Source of the DNA: Parachryseolinea silvisoli
GTDB lineage: Bacteria; Bacteroidota; Bacteroidia; Cytophagales; Cyclobacteriaceae
Length of the DNA stretch: 64,000 nucleotides
Assembly: GCF_021190955.1 (NCBI RefSeq)
Contig: NZ_JAIOAO010000009.1
Span: forward strand, 1 to 64,000
Direction: 5' to 3'
The notes under the pieces were generated by a model, which worked only from the letters and a program-made list of their open reading frames with translations, did not search any database and was not told the DNA's origin. The translations under genes were made by a program, and so were the position numbers. Numbering within the stretch: position 1 is the first letter of the stretch; each line of letters begins with the position of its first letter. This document shows positions 53,528 through 62,681 of the stretch, piece by piece.

Positions 53528-54652
53528 ATGAAAATCTTCTATTCATCGATAAGAATTTTCCTCGTCGTATTGCTGGGCGCAGTATTGTCTGTGTCGTGCA
53601 GCGACGACGAGAGCGGCTGCGGCACACCGGAAATTACACGGGTGTCGACGGCACAGAACCGCGCGGAGACCATCGCGGGCGGCAACATGGGCGACTTCAT
53701 TATCATTCAGGGTCACGACCTTTGTGGTGTTCAAAGCCTGCTCATCAATGATGTGGAGGTTGATTTGCGGCAGGCATTTATTACGCCGGCCGAGATCACG
53801 CTCCAAATACCACGTGTGGTACCGCAGGAGGTAAGCAACCAGATTACGCTGACTACAGGCGGTGGCTCGGTAACAGCGCCCCTGGAGGTGTCGGTGCCCC
53901 CACTGGTTGTATACGGCCTGGCCGCGAATGAATACGCATTGGCCGGCGAGACGGTTGTTGTAAAGGGGGCGAACTTCGACTTATACGCCGTCACACCGGA
54001 AGCCGGGAAAGTTACGTTCGGCGGTATAGCGGCGGATGTACTATACGCCAGCTATGATTCCGTTGTTACCGTGGTGCCAACCGGTATACCCGACGGCCCG
54101 GCGGATATTGTCGTATCCGGCACCTATGGCGATGGTACGGCCATATTTCCTTACCGCGACAACCGTACACTGTTGATCAGCAGTGACCCCTGGTGGGGAT
54201 GGTGGGGCGGAGACTATGTTACGTCAGGCGACACGCCGCCGGCCATCTCGGGCAACTATATTCACGTGAAGCGCGAGATCGGCTCGTGGGCGTGGACGGA
54301 AGTAGTCGGCGGCCCTAACAACGTCGATGGCAGCACCACCAAGAACATCCCGGCGGACGCCATGCAAAATCCTGCCAACTACCTGTTCAAGTTTGAAGTA
54401 AATACGTTAAAGCCCTATAGTAGCAACCAAATCAAAATAACCCTGGGCGAGGACAATGACGCAAGTACGTATCTATGGCCACACTATGATACCCATGGTG
54501 TGTGGCGCACAGTGTCTATCCCGTTGAACGAGATCGTAAAAGACCCGAAGGCAAATCCCGACGGCTATTTTATCCGCTTTCTCTTTCACGGCGACGGTGC
54601 CCTCGACGCCGACATAGCCTTCGATAACGTTCGCGTTGTTCCTAAACCTTAA
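53528..54652 (+). CDS. Surface glycan-binding lipoprotein with IPT/TIG domains
   Basis: The 374-aa product has a lipoprotein signal ending SVSC (Cys24), then IPT/TIG beta domains (about 35-210) and a C-terminal region with WWGWWGGDY and WPHYDTHGVW that resembles the xyloglucan-binding-type C-domain of surface glycan-binding proteins (SGBP-B). It takes the SusE/F position in the PUL. Sugar specificity is inferred from the next gene, a mannanase. Confidence 0.82.
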   Translation: MKIFYSSIRIFLVVLLGAVLSVSCSDDESGCGTPEITRVSTAQNRAETIAGGNMGDFIIIQGHDLCGVQSLLINDVEVDLRQAFITPAEITLQIPRVVPQEVSNQITLTTGGGSVTAPLEVSVPPLVVYGLAANEYALAGETVVVKGANFDLYAVTPEAGKVTFGGIAADVLYASYDSVVTVVPTGIPDGPADIVVSGTYGDGTAIFPYRDNRTLLISSDPWWGWWGGDYVTSGDTPPAISGNYIHVKREIGSWAWTEVVGGPNNVDGSTTKNIPADAMQNPANYLFKFEVNTLKPYSSNQIKITLGEDNDASTYLWPHYDTHGVWRTVSIPLNEIVKDPKANPDGYFIRFLFHGDGALDADIAFDNVRVVPKP

Positions 54653-54670
54653 AAACACCGTGCGTGTGAG

Positions 54671-54701
54671 ATTGGGAGCGTGCATGTAGTACGCACCCAA
54701 T
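54671..54701 (+). other. Intercistronic hairpin between the glycan-binding and GH26 genes
   Basis: ATTGGGAGCGT and ACGCACCCAAT pair over 10 of 11 positions (A-A mismatch) with a 9-base loop. There is no T run, so it is more likely to shape mRNA decay than to end transcription. Confidence 0.5.
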
Positions 54702-54722
54702 CCATCATAAAATGAAGACACC

Positions 54723-55844
54723 ATGATTCGATCACTATTATATATACTTGTCACAAGCATCGCCACTATACCGACGTTGGCCCAACACCCCCTCGACCCG
54801 CATGCCACCGCTGGCACGGTATCTCTATACCGCAACCTCCAGTCCCTCTCCACCAAAGGCATCCTCTTCGGCCACCACGAAACCGATGCCTACGGCGTCG
54901 GCTGGACCGGTACAGAGGGCCGTTCGGATATAAAGGACGTTTGTGGCGCTTATCCCGCCGTCCACGGTTGGGACCTTGGCAAAGAAGGCCAACGCAATAA
55001 CATCGACGGTGTTCCCTTCGAATCCATGCACCGCTGGATACGCGATGTCTACGCGCGCGGCGGCATCAACACCATCTCCTGGCACGTGGACAATCCGGTA
55101 ACGGGCGGCTGCTCGTGGGACACTACGCGTGCGGTACAATCCATTCTGCCGGGGGGTAAACAGCACGCAGACTTTGTTCAGCGCCTCGATCGTGTGGCTG
55201 CGTTCCTCGCAGCCTGTAAGCATGGCCATGAGCCGATCCCCATCATTTTCCGGCCGTATCACGAACATAACGGAAACTGGTTCTGGTGGGGCAAAGGCTT
55301 GTGTACCGAGGAAGAGTATATTCAATTGTGGCGCTTTACCGTTGACTATCTTAAAAATACCAAGGGGCTGCATCACATTCTCTATGCCTTTTCCCCCGAT
55401 CGTAGCCGCATGAATTTAAAGGACGCACGCGCTTCCTATTTATATGGATATCCTGGCGATGCCTATGTAGATATTTTGGGCTATGACAATTATATGGATG
55501 TCGGCATCACCTGGAATAAAAAGCCACCGCAAGAGCAGGCGGATGATTTACGGACGGGATTGTCTGCCGTGTCGGCATTAGCGCGGGAAAAAAAGAAAGT
55601 TGCGGCGTTCACGGAAACGGGGTTAGAAGGCGTCACGAATCCATCGTGGTATACCGATGTAATCTTGAAACCATTAAAATCGGATCGGTCCATTCAAATG
55701 GCTTACATCATGGTGTGGCGCAATGGAAATGACAAACATCATTACGCGCCGTATCCGGGACATCCGGCGGCAGCCGACTTTCAGGTTTTTTACCAGGATC
55801 CGTATACTCTGTTTGAAAATGATTTGAAGGCGGTATATAGGTAG
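54723..55844 (+). CDS. GH26 endo-beta-mannanase
   Basis: The 373-aa product has a signal peptide (ending LAQH) and GH26 signatures: LFGHHETDAYGVGW near the start, the acid/base Glu181 in YHEHNGNWFWWG, and the nucleophile Glu298 in AFTETGLEG. It hydrolyses internal beta-1,4-mannosidic bonds. No lipobox was seen, so it may be periplasmic or secreted. The family also contains a few other activities, but mannanase fits the neighbouring PMI-type cupin. Confidence 0.93.
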   Translation: MIRSLLYILVTSIATIPTLAQHPLDPHATAGTVSLYRNLQSLSTKGILFGHHETDAYGVGWTGTEGRSDIKDVCGAYPAVHGWDLGKEGQRNNIDGVPFESMHRWIRDVYARGGINTISWHVDNPVTGGCSWDTTRAVQSILPGGKQHADFVQRLDRVAAFLAACKHGHEPIPIIFRPYHEHNGNWFWWGKGLCTEEEYIQLWRFTVDYLKNTKGLHHILYAFSPDRSRMNLKDARASYLYGYPGDAYVDILGYDNYMDVGITWNKKPPQEQADDLRTGLSAVSALAREKKKVAAFTETGLEGVTNPSWYTDVILKPLKSDRSIQMAYIMVWRNGNDKHHYAPYPGHPAAADFQVFYQDPYTLFENDLKAVYR

Positions 55845-55907
55845 GAGGGAACGTCCGCCCTGTATGCGGTACGTTAGAATAAATGTTGGGGTGAAGGAAA
55901 TATCTGT

Positions 55908-56468
55908 ATGATTCACGATATTTCAGTTACCAAACCCATCGACATGCCCCTGACCTTTTACCCTACCGACTCAAAGCTTGCGATCTTTGAAAAAGTGCAA
56001 CAATATCTGGAAGCCAATGGCCTTTTAGTAACCGCCCGCGACCTGGCCCGGCCCTGGGGCGGTTTTTTTGTCATCGATGAAACGCAAGCGCAACAATTTG
56101 CACAACGGTTTTTTCCGGGTATTTCCGTAGCGGATCTCCGCATCGGCGGGAGGCTGAGCCCGAAAATACTGATTGTACAAGGCACCCGGCGCCTGTCGTG
56201 GCAATACCACCACCGTCGTGCGGAGATTTGGAAGCTCGTCGCCGGCGAGGCCGGTGTGGCCATAAGTCCTACGGACGATGAGGGTATTGTACAGCCGATG
56301 ATGCCCGGAGATGTTATCCGGTTGGATCGGGGCCAGCGTCACCGGCTGGTCGGCTTGGAGAACTGGGGTATGGTTGCCGAGATCTGGCAACATACGGATG
56401 CCTTGCACCCTTCTGACGAAGACGATATCGTGCGGGTGCAAGACGATTTTGGAAGGTCGGTCTTATAA
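55908..56468 (+). CDS. Mannose-6-phosphate isomerase type II-like cupin protein
   Basis: The 186-aa product has a cupin domain with SWQYHHRRAEIWKLVAGEAG and PGDVIRLDRGQRHRLVG. The first of these gives the HHxRxExW arrangement of metal-binding residues seen in the C-terminal cupin of type II mannose-6-phosphate isomerase. It would convert mannose-6-phosphate to fructose-6-phosphate, closing the mannan pathway. ATG at 55944 is an alternative start. Confidence 0.78.
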   Translation: MIHDISVTKPIDMPLTFYPTDSKLAIFEKVQQYLEANGLLVTARDLARPWGGFFVIDETQAQQFAQRFFPGISVADLRIGGRLSPKILIVQGTRRLSWQYHHRRAEIWKLVAGEAGVAISPTDDEGIVQPMMPGDVIRLDRGQRHRLVGLENWGMVAEIWQHTDALHPSDEDDIVRVQDDFGRSVL

Positions 56469-56486
56469 ACTTTAAAACATCTGTTC

Positions 56487-59400
56487 ATGTTTGTGCGGAG
56501 GTTCCTGTGGGTGTATCTGCTGGTCGTAGCCGGGTTGGGCACGGTCAGGCTGGTGGCCCAGCCGGCGGAGCTTCCGCAGAAGAATATCATCTTTCATGCA
56601 CTGCCTGAAAAGCTGGGACTTTCTCAGAGTTCCATCAACTGTATTTTGCAAGATCGTGCGGGATATTTATGGATCGGCACCTGGTCGGGACTGATTCGTT
56701 ATGACGGGTATACCGCCACGGTCTTTCACTCCGATAACGCCCCGGATAAGATCAAAAGCAACAAGATCACCACGATCTATGAAGACCGGAAAGGATCGAT
56801 CTGGATCGGCACGCATCGCGGCGGACTGTTTCGCTACGATCATCGCACGGGTAAGTTTGCGCACTTCCAGCATCAGCCCGGCAACCCAGCCAGTTTGAGC
56901 AATGACAACGTCTGGGCGTTGCAAGAAGATGACCAGGGACAATTGTGGGTAGGGACCGAATACGGGCTGAATCTATTGAACGAGGCTACCGGCTCCTTCC
57001 GTGCATTTGTATTGGATGTGAACGATACAACCACCCTCAGCCAGCCGTTCGTTACGGATATATTTCTTTCGTCCACCGGCGACCTGTGGGTAGGCACCGA
57101 ATATGGTCTCAACAAAATGATACCACCCCGTGCCCATGGCGGGAAGGATTATACTTTTGTACGATACCTCTACAATGATGCCGACCCGGCCGACGCAAGC
57201 CTCCATCATCATATATACCACATTGAAGAAACCCGGCACCGGGGCCGGCCACCCGTGATTTGGTATAGTACCAAAAAAGGTATCAAACGTGTCGACGAGA
57301 CTGGGACGATGAACTACATCGTAGAGGGTAAATCGTCGGGTTATAATCTCTTTCGTGCCTTTATGGTGGTGGACGGCGAGCATCCCTATATACTGGCCGG
57401 ATCGGAAATGGGGTTAAACTTCTTTGATCCCGAAGCCGGCAGGTTCATGCGTTTTCTGGGGGGTGACGATCGTACGGTGAACCTGAGCCACAACACGGTT
57501 ACGTCGCTCTTTCTGGACCGCGGCGGCGTATTGTGGGTTGGTACTAAAAAAGGATTAAACAAATACGACAGCTACGCTAAAGGCTTTGCGGCGTACAAGA
57601 CTTCGGCATTTGATCCGACGCGGAGCATCATCACAGGCCTGCGCAGTGCGCACGATGGTGGGTATTGGATCTCGACACTCGGCGGGGGCTTGTTCCGGTT
57701 TACCAACGGCACATTCCGACGGTATACCATCCGGCACCGGGAGGAAAACGACTTTACGGATTTTATACAGGTGTTGTTTACCGACTCGCGCGGTAACGTG
57801 TGGGTCAGTACGGCCGGAGATGGTGTCTATACATTTTCGGAGAAAGCAGTGGGAAACAACCCGCAGATTACGCAGTTCAAACATTACGGGCTGCAGTCGG
57901 CGGCCCCCATCAGTGATGACTACGTCATGTCTTTTGCCGAAGACGTACGGGGCAATATCTGGCTGGGCACGTGGAGTGGTGGCCTGAATATGATCACGGC
58001 CGAAGGCCGGGTAGTACAGTTTCAAGCGCCCCTGTTGGAACGGGTGCCGATGGTGGTGATGCACGCTGATCACGCGGGTGCGCTTTGGATTGGCAGCCGG
58101 GGCAATGGTCTTTACCGCGTGCGCCAGACGACACAGGGGCTGGACGTACGCCACTATTACCGGGGTGATAGCCTGCACAGCGAGCTGACCAACAATTTTA
58201 TCAATGCCTTGTATGAGGATCACGCCGGCGGGCTTTGGATCGGCACCGAAGGTGGGTTGAATACATTTGACCGCCGCACGGAAACGTTCCGGTCACATGC
58301 CTTCGAGGCCGGGCCGAGTAATAATGTGCTCGTCAGTATCCTCGAAGATGACAGCGGCAAGCTATGGCTGGCCCACTGGGATGGCCTGACAGTGATCGAT
58401 CCCGGGAACCCGCACTTTGTCAAGAGCTACGATAGCCACGACCGTATACAGGGTGGTTTTTTCTACAACCATGTTTGTTACAAAGATCCGAAGGGGCTAC
58501 TGCTCTTCGGGGGATCGGAAGGGTTTAATATTATCGATCCGGCCGCCGCCGTGCCCAATCCTGTCGTGCCCAATGTGGTGATCAGTGACTTTCAGGTGTT
58601 TAACAAACCTGTGCCGGTTGGGACGGCGTTTGGCGGACGTGTAGTGTTGGAAAAACCGCTCGCGGAGACATCGGAGGTAACGCTCAAACATTTTGAGAAC
58701 TCTATCTCATTCGAGTTTACGGCCCTGACGTATGCGGCGCCGGAGAAGACGCGCTATGCTTATAAGCTCGAAGGGTTTGACAAGGATTGGAATTATACAC
58801 AGGCCACTCGCCGTTACGCCAACTATACCAACCTGAACCCCGGTCACTACCGGTTTAAAGTAAAAGCTACCACCAGCGACGGCGTCTGGAGTGAAGCCGA
58901 AAGTGAGGCGTCGCTGGTCATTCTGCCGCCGTGGTGGAAAACAACCTGGGCGGCCGTGGGATATGTGCTGGCCAGCTTGTTGATCCTGCACTTCTTCCGC
59001 AAGTTGATCCTGATGCGCGCCAATTTCCGCCACGACTTGAAAGTAGAACGGTTGCAACGCGAGAACCAGGAGAAGCTCAATCAGGCCAAGTTGCAGTTCT
59101 TTACCAATATCTCTCACGAGTTTCGCACACCGCTGACGCTGATCCTCGGGCCATTGCACAGTCTGCTGGATTCCGCCGGTGTGGGCAAGCCGGTGCGCGA
59201 CCAACTGCTGGTGGTGCAAAACAATGGGCAGCGCCTGCTGCACCTGGTAAACCAGTTGTTGGATTTTCGTAAGGCAGAGTCGGGTAATCTGTCGCTGGCG
59301 GTGAGCGAAGGCAACATGGTGCAATTTGTGCAAGAAGTAAAATTGTCATTTGATGCGTTGGCCACGGAATTACAGCTAACCTTCACTTTGCAGGCATCGT

Positions 59401-60683
59401 CACCGGTGGTCCACGTATGGTTTGACCGTGATCATTTTGAGAAGATCTTGTTTAATCTGTTGTCGAATGCATTCAAGAATACACCGGCGGGTGGCCGGGT
59501 TGTGCTGCGGGTACAAGAATTGGAAGATGCTGTAGTGGTAATTGTGGAGGACAGTGGCAAGGGTATACGCCGCGCGCATGTCGAACATATCTTTCAAAGT
59601 TTTTTTAGCTATGATGAAGACCGGCATCATGCAAGCACCGGTATAGGCCTGGCACTGACAAAAAGCCTGGTAGACATGCACCAGGGCACTATTGCGGTAG
59701 AGAGCGAAGAGCATGTCTTTACGCGGTTTACCATCCGTCTCCGCAAGGGTAGTGCACACTTTGATGCGTCGCAGCGCGCCAGCGGTATAAAAGAGACCGA
59801 CGCGTTTGTTTATACCGTGCCGCCGGTCGCCGGTACGGTACCGGTTGGTACGGAACCACCGGAGCATCCGGAAGACGTACAAAAACTACTGATTGTCGAA
59901 GATAACGCCGCCGTACGCGACTATATACGTTCAATTTTTCAGACAGAATATAGCATTCGTGAAGCGGCCGATGGGCAGGAGGGGCTGGCGATTGCCCAGG
60001 AAGAAATACCCGATATTATTATCAGCGACGTGATGATGCCCGTGATGGACGGCATAACCTTTTGTCGCACGCTGAAAACTTCCGCCCGTACAGCACATAT
60101 TCCCGTCATATTGCTTACGGCCCGCACCTCGTTGCTCTTTAAAGTAGAAGGGCTGGAGACCGGCGCGGACGATTATGTTACGAAACCCTTCCATCCACAG
60201 GTATTGCAGTTGAAGGTGCGCAATATGTTGCGCCGACGGGAGCAGTTGCACGCTGCTTTCCAGGATCGGTCTACGCTCCGTCTGTCTCCAAAGCAAGTAA
60301 CGCATACATCGGCCGACGCCCGGTTTGTACAGCAAGTGCTCGAAAGCATTGAACGCAACATGGCCAATCCGGCATATAGTGTAGAAGACCTGGGGCGTGA
60401 TGTGGCGATGAGTCGCACACAATTATATCGCAAGCTCAAAGCGGTTTCGGGCCAGTCTGCCAATGAATTTATTCGTACCATCCGGTTGAAGCGGGCGGCA
60501 CAATTGCTCGGTCTGGGCGAGCTCACCATCGCGCAGATTACCTACGAGGTTGGGTTTAACGACCTTCCATACTTTCGCGAGTGTTTTAAGAAACTGTTTG
60601 GGGTTACGCCTTCTGCTTATGGGGTAAGCAGACCGGGTGAGGAGACGGACCAGCCGACACCGTCGCCGGCCGATAATGCCTAG
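56487..60683 (+). CDS. Hybrid two-component system sensor/regulator (HTCS)
   Basis: The 1398-aa product combines a signal peptide (cleaved near VAQP), periplasmic Reg_prop beta-propeller units (about 35-720, repeating YLWIGTWSGL, SIWIGTHRGGL, LWVGTEYGLN), a Y_Y_Y domain (about 730-810), a membrane helix (about 816-838), HisKA with His877 in NISHEFRTPL, HATPase, a receiver with Asp1181 in IISDVMMPVMDG, and a C-terminal AraC-type HTH (about 1270-1385). Such regulators bind oligosaccharides from the cognate glycan in the periplasm and switch on their own PUL. Confidence 0.95.
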   Translation: MFVRRFLWVYLLVVAGLGTVRLVAQPAELPQKNIIFHALPEKLGLSQSSINCILQDRAGYLWIGTWSGLIRYDGYTATVFHSDNAPDKIKSNKITTIYEDRKGSIWIGTHRGGLFRYDHRTGKFAHFQHQPGNPASLSNDNVWALQEDDQGQLWVGTEYGLNLLNEATGSFRAFVLDVNDTTTLSQPFVTDIFLSSTGDLWVGTEYGLNKMIPPRAHGGKDYTFVRYLYNDADPADASLHHHIYHIEETRHRGRPPVIWYSTKKGIKRVDETGTMNYIVEGKSSGYNLFRAFMVVDGEHPYILAGSEMGLNFFDPEAGRFMRFLGGDDRTVNLSHNTVTSLFLDRGGVLWVGTKKGLNKYDSYAKGFAAYKTSAFDPTRSIITGLRSAHDGGYWISTLGGGLFRFTNGTFRRYTIRHREENDFTDFIQVLFTDSRGNVWVSTAGDGVYTFSEKAVGNNPQITQFKHYGLQSAAPISDDYVMSFAEDVRGNIWLGTWSGGLNMITAEGRVVQFQAPLLERVPMVVMHADHAGALWIGSRGNGLYRVRQTTQGLDVRHYYRGDSLHSELTNNFINALYEDHAGGLWIGTEGGLNTFDRRTETFRSHAFEAGPSNNVLVSILEDDSGKLWLAHWDGLTVIDPGNPHFVKSYDSHDRIQGGFFYNHVCYKDPKGLLLFGGSEGFNIIDPAAAVPNPVVPNVVISDFQVFNKPVPVGTAFGGRVVLEKPLAETSEVTLKHFENSISFEFTALTYAAPEKTRYAYKLEGFDKDWNYTQATRRYANYTNLNPGHYRFKVKATTSDGVWSEAESEASLVILPPWWKTTWAAVGYVLASLLILHFFRKLILMRANFRHDLKVERLQRENQEKLNQAKLQFFTNISHEFRTPLTLILGPLHSLLDSAGVGKPVRDQLLVVQNNGQRLLHLVNQLLDFRKAESGNLSLAVSEGNMVQFVQEVKLSFDALATELQLTFTLQASSPVVHVWFDRDHFEKILFNLLSNAFKNTPAGGRVVLRVQELEDAVVVIVEDSGKGIRRAHVEHIFQSFFSYDEDRHHASTGIGLALTKSLVDMHQGTIAVESEEHVFTRFTIRLRKGSAHFDASQRASGIKETDAFVYTVPPVAGTVPVGTEPPEHPEDVQKLLIVEDNAAVRDYIRSIFQTEYSIREAADGQEGLAIAQEEIPDIIISDVMMPVMDGITFCRTLKTSARTAHIPVILLTARTSLLFKVEGLETGADDYVTKPFHPQVLQLKVRNMLRRREQLHAAFQDRSTLRLSPKQVTHTSADARFVQQVLESIERNMANPAYSVEDLGRDVAMSRTQLYRKLKAVSGQSANEFIRTIRLKRAAQLLGLGELTIAQITYEVGFNDLPYFRECFKKLFGVTPSAYGVSRPGEETDQPTPSPADNA

Positions 60684-60697
60684 CCCGACGGCGTCCG

Positions 60698-61084
60698 TTA
60701 GATGAGCTCGTGCAGTTGTTTTACAGGCAGAGGTTTGCTAAATAGTTGTATGACGTTCTTGTGAGCTTCGGCTTGTTCGATGTCGCGTGGATCAAGCGTA
60801 GAGGAGAGCATAATGATCTTGGTCATTTTCTTAAAGTCTTCGTTCAGCGCCTCGAAGGCGTCGAGGAATTGAAAGCCGTCCATCAGGGGCATGCGTACAT
60901 CCAATAAAATTACCAGGCTATTCGGCAGGTTCGACTTCAGGTCCTGGATCCATTGCATGGCTTCGATGCCGTTTCCCGCGTGGGCAACCTCCACTGCGCC
61001 GAAATCTTTTTTTAGCAACTGCTGTGTGACAAGTTGGTCTACCTCGTTGTCGTCGATGATGAGGAACTGGCAATCGGTTTTCAT
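60698..61084 (-). CDS. Single-domain response regulator
   Basis: The 128-aa receiver has DDNEVD near residue 11, phosphoacceptor D62 in ILLDVRMPLMDG and the conserved Lys in LFSKPLP. There is no output domain. Its start overlaps the stop of the sensor kinase gene as ATGA, so it is the likely phosphoacceptor. It converges on the HTCS gene with a 14-base gap. Confidence 0.93.
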   Translation of the reverse strand: MKTDCQFLIIDDNEVDQLVTQQLLKKDFGAVEVAHAGNGIEAMQWIQDLKSNLPNSLVILLDVRMPLMDGFQFLDAFEALNEDFKKMTKIIMLSSTLDPRDIEQAEAHKNVIQLFSKPLPVKQLHELI

Positions 61085-62469
61085 GCGGGAATGTTGATAA
61101 TAAAGTTGCTGCCGGTCCGTGATTCGGACTCGACCCGTATTGTGCCCTTGAGCCGGGTGATAGTTTCCTTCGTGATATAGAGTCCCAGCCCCGATCCCTT
61201 TTGGTTGTTGGGTGTCACGAAGAACATATCGAAAATCTTTTCATGGTATTCCTTCAGGATGCCCTGGCCGTTGTCGGCGATTTCGATCACACGCATGCCA
61301 TTCTTGCGATAGCTTTTAATAAGAATGTATTTTTCTTCTTTGGATTTGTCATGATACTTGATGGCGTTGGAAATGATATTGTTCATGACAATTTCCAGCC
61401 GCAGGCTGTCGACCCAGAGAACCGGGTCGGTTATTTCCTTGCGAATGGCAATATCGTGCGCGCCAGGCATATATTGGTGGCGAGCAACAACCTGGTCGAA
61501 CAGAGTATCGAGGTTTACTTCTTTGCGGTGGACAACGGTGCGTTTGTTGCGCGAAAAGTCGATGATTTCTCGGATGAACTCGTCCTGTTTGCCCAGGGTG
61601 GTTTTCATGAGCGCAAGGTAGGACTTGATTTGGGTTACGTCACCTTCGACCATCGCAATCTCGATCAGGCCGCTCAACGACGAGATCGGTGCGCGCAAGT
61701 CGTGTGAAGCGCTGTAGACAAACTTGTCCAGCTCGTGGTTGGTGCGGGAGAGGTCGGCGTTTTTTTCGCGTAGTCGGTGGATCATTACCATGGCATAACC
61801 GCTGGCGCTGCCGATTATTAACAGGGTCATGACCACATTGGTAATAAAGAGCCAATCGTTTACCGTACGTGCTGCTGCGCCCAGCACCCCCGAGAATTCG
61901 CGCTCGCGAATGGTGAGCCCTGTCGTAAATTCGGTGATCTTTGTTACATACTCCGCTTTGTCAGCGGCTGTCAGTTGCCCCTGTAAAATCTTGCGATGCG
62001 CCTCTTCTGCGAGCCGGTATTCTTGTAAAATGATGTAATCGGCTTCTTTCCATAACGCAATGGCGCGCTTCATAAACGAGATATTTCCGAAGTTCTTAAA
62101 AAGCCAGATCATGTCGCTGTGGTCGTCGGGGTGATTGCGACCCGCGGTAAGGCCCGCACGGACAATCGACTCGTCGGCGCCGGTAGTGAGACCCACGCGC
62201 ACAATGCTGTCGCCGATGTTCACACTTAACTCCTTGCGGAAACGGTTGAAGTAAAGTGTATCGTGTGTGTCGAGGTAGAGTAACAAATTGCGGGATGCAT
62301 CTTTTTGTCCTTTGGAGTATTGCGACTCACCATTAATGTACGCGCGAACACCCGACGTGATCAGGATGGTGTAGTAGTTGATCACGATCAGGACAGCTGA
62401 CGCGAGGAAAATGATCCCGATCAACACAATCACGTTGCGCGGGGTAATGGAGGATATTTTTGGATGCAT
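61081..62469 (-). CDS. Membrane sensor histidine kinase
   Basis: The 462-aa product has two membrane segments (about 13-35 and 213-235) flanking an extracytoplasmic helical domain of the CHASE3 type, then HisKA with His256 in YSASHDLRAPIS, and HATPase with NNIISNAIKY and GSGLGLYI. An internal repeat, SIVRVGLTTG / SIVRAGLTAG, falls in the extracytoplasmic part. It is coupled by ATGA to the single-domain regulator. Confidence 0.92.
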   Translation of the reverse strand: MHPKISSITPRNVIVLIGIIFLASAVLIVINYYTILITSGVRAYINGESQYSKGQKDASRNLLLYLDTHDTLYFNRFRKELSVNIGDSIVRVGLTTGADESIVRAGLTAGRNHPDDHSDMIWLFKNFGNISFMKRAIALWKEADYIILQEYRLAEEAHRKILQGQLTAADKAEYVTKITEFTTGLTIREREFSGVLGAAARTVNDWLFITNVVMTLLIIGSASGYAMVMIHRLREKNADLSRTNHELDKFVYSASHDLRAPISSLSGLIEIAMVEGDVTQIKSYLALMKTTLGKQDEFIREIIDFSRNKRTVVHRKEVNLDTLFDQVVARHQYMPGAHDIAIRKEITDPVLWVDSLRLEIVMNNIISNAIKYHDKSKEEKYILIKSYRKNGMRVIEIADNGQGILKEYHEKIFDMFFVTPNNQKGSGLGLYITKETITRLKGTIRVESESRTGSNFIINIPA

Positions 62470-62681
62470 ATCGCCCGTAAGGCTTCAACGAATGTGATTT
62501 CAACGAAAATTACTTGGTATATTAAGGTAGGGGAAAAATGTTAAATCGGCAAGTAAAACTCGTCGATACAGATGGCTATCAAGTCGACCGGATAACAGGA
62601 CAACTCCCGGGCTGTCTTGCAAGAGTCTGGGATACACTCGCTTCGATGTTTTCGCGCGCCGCAACGAACATGAAGGATACG

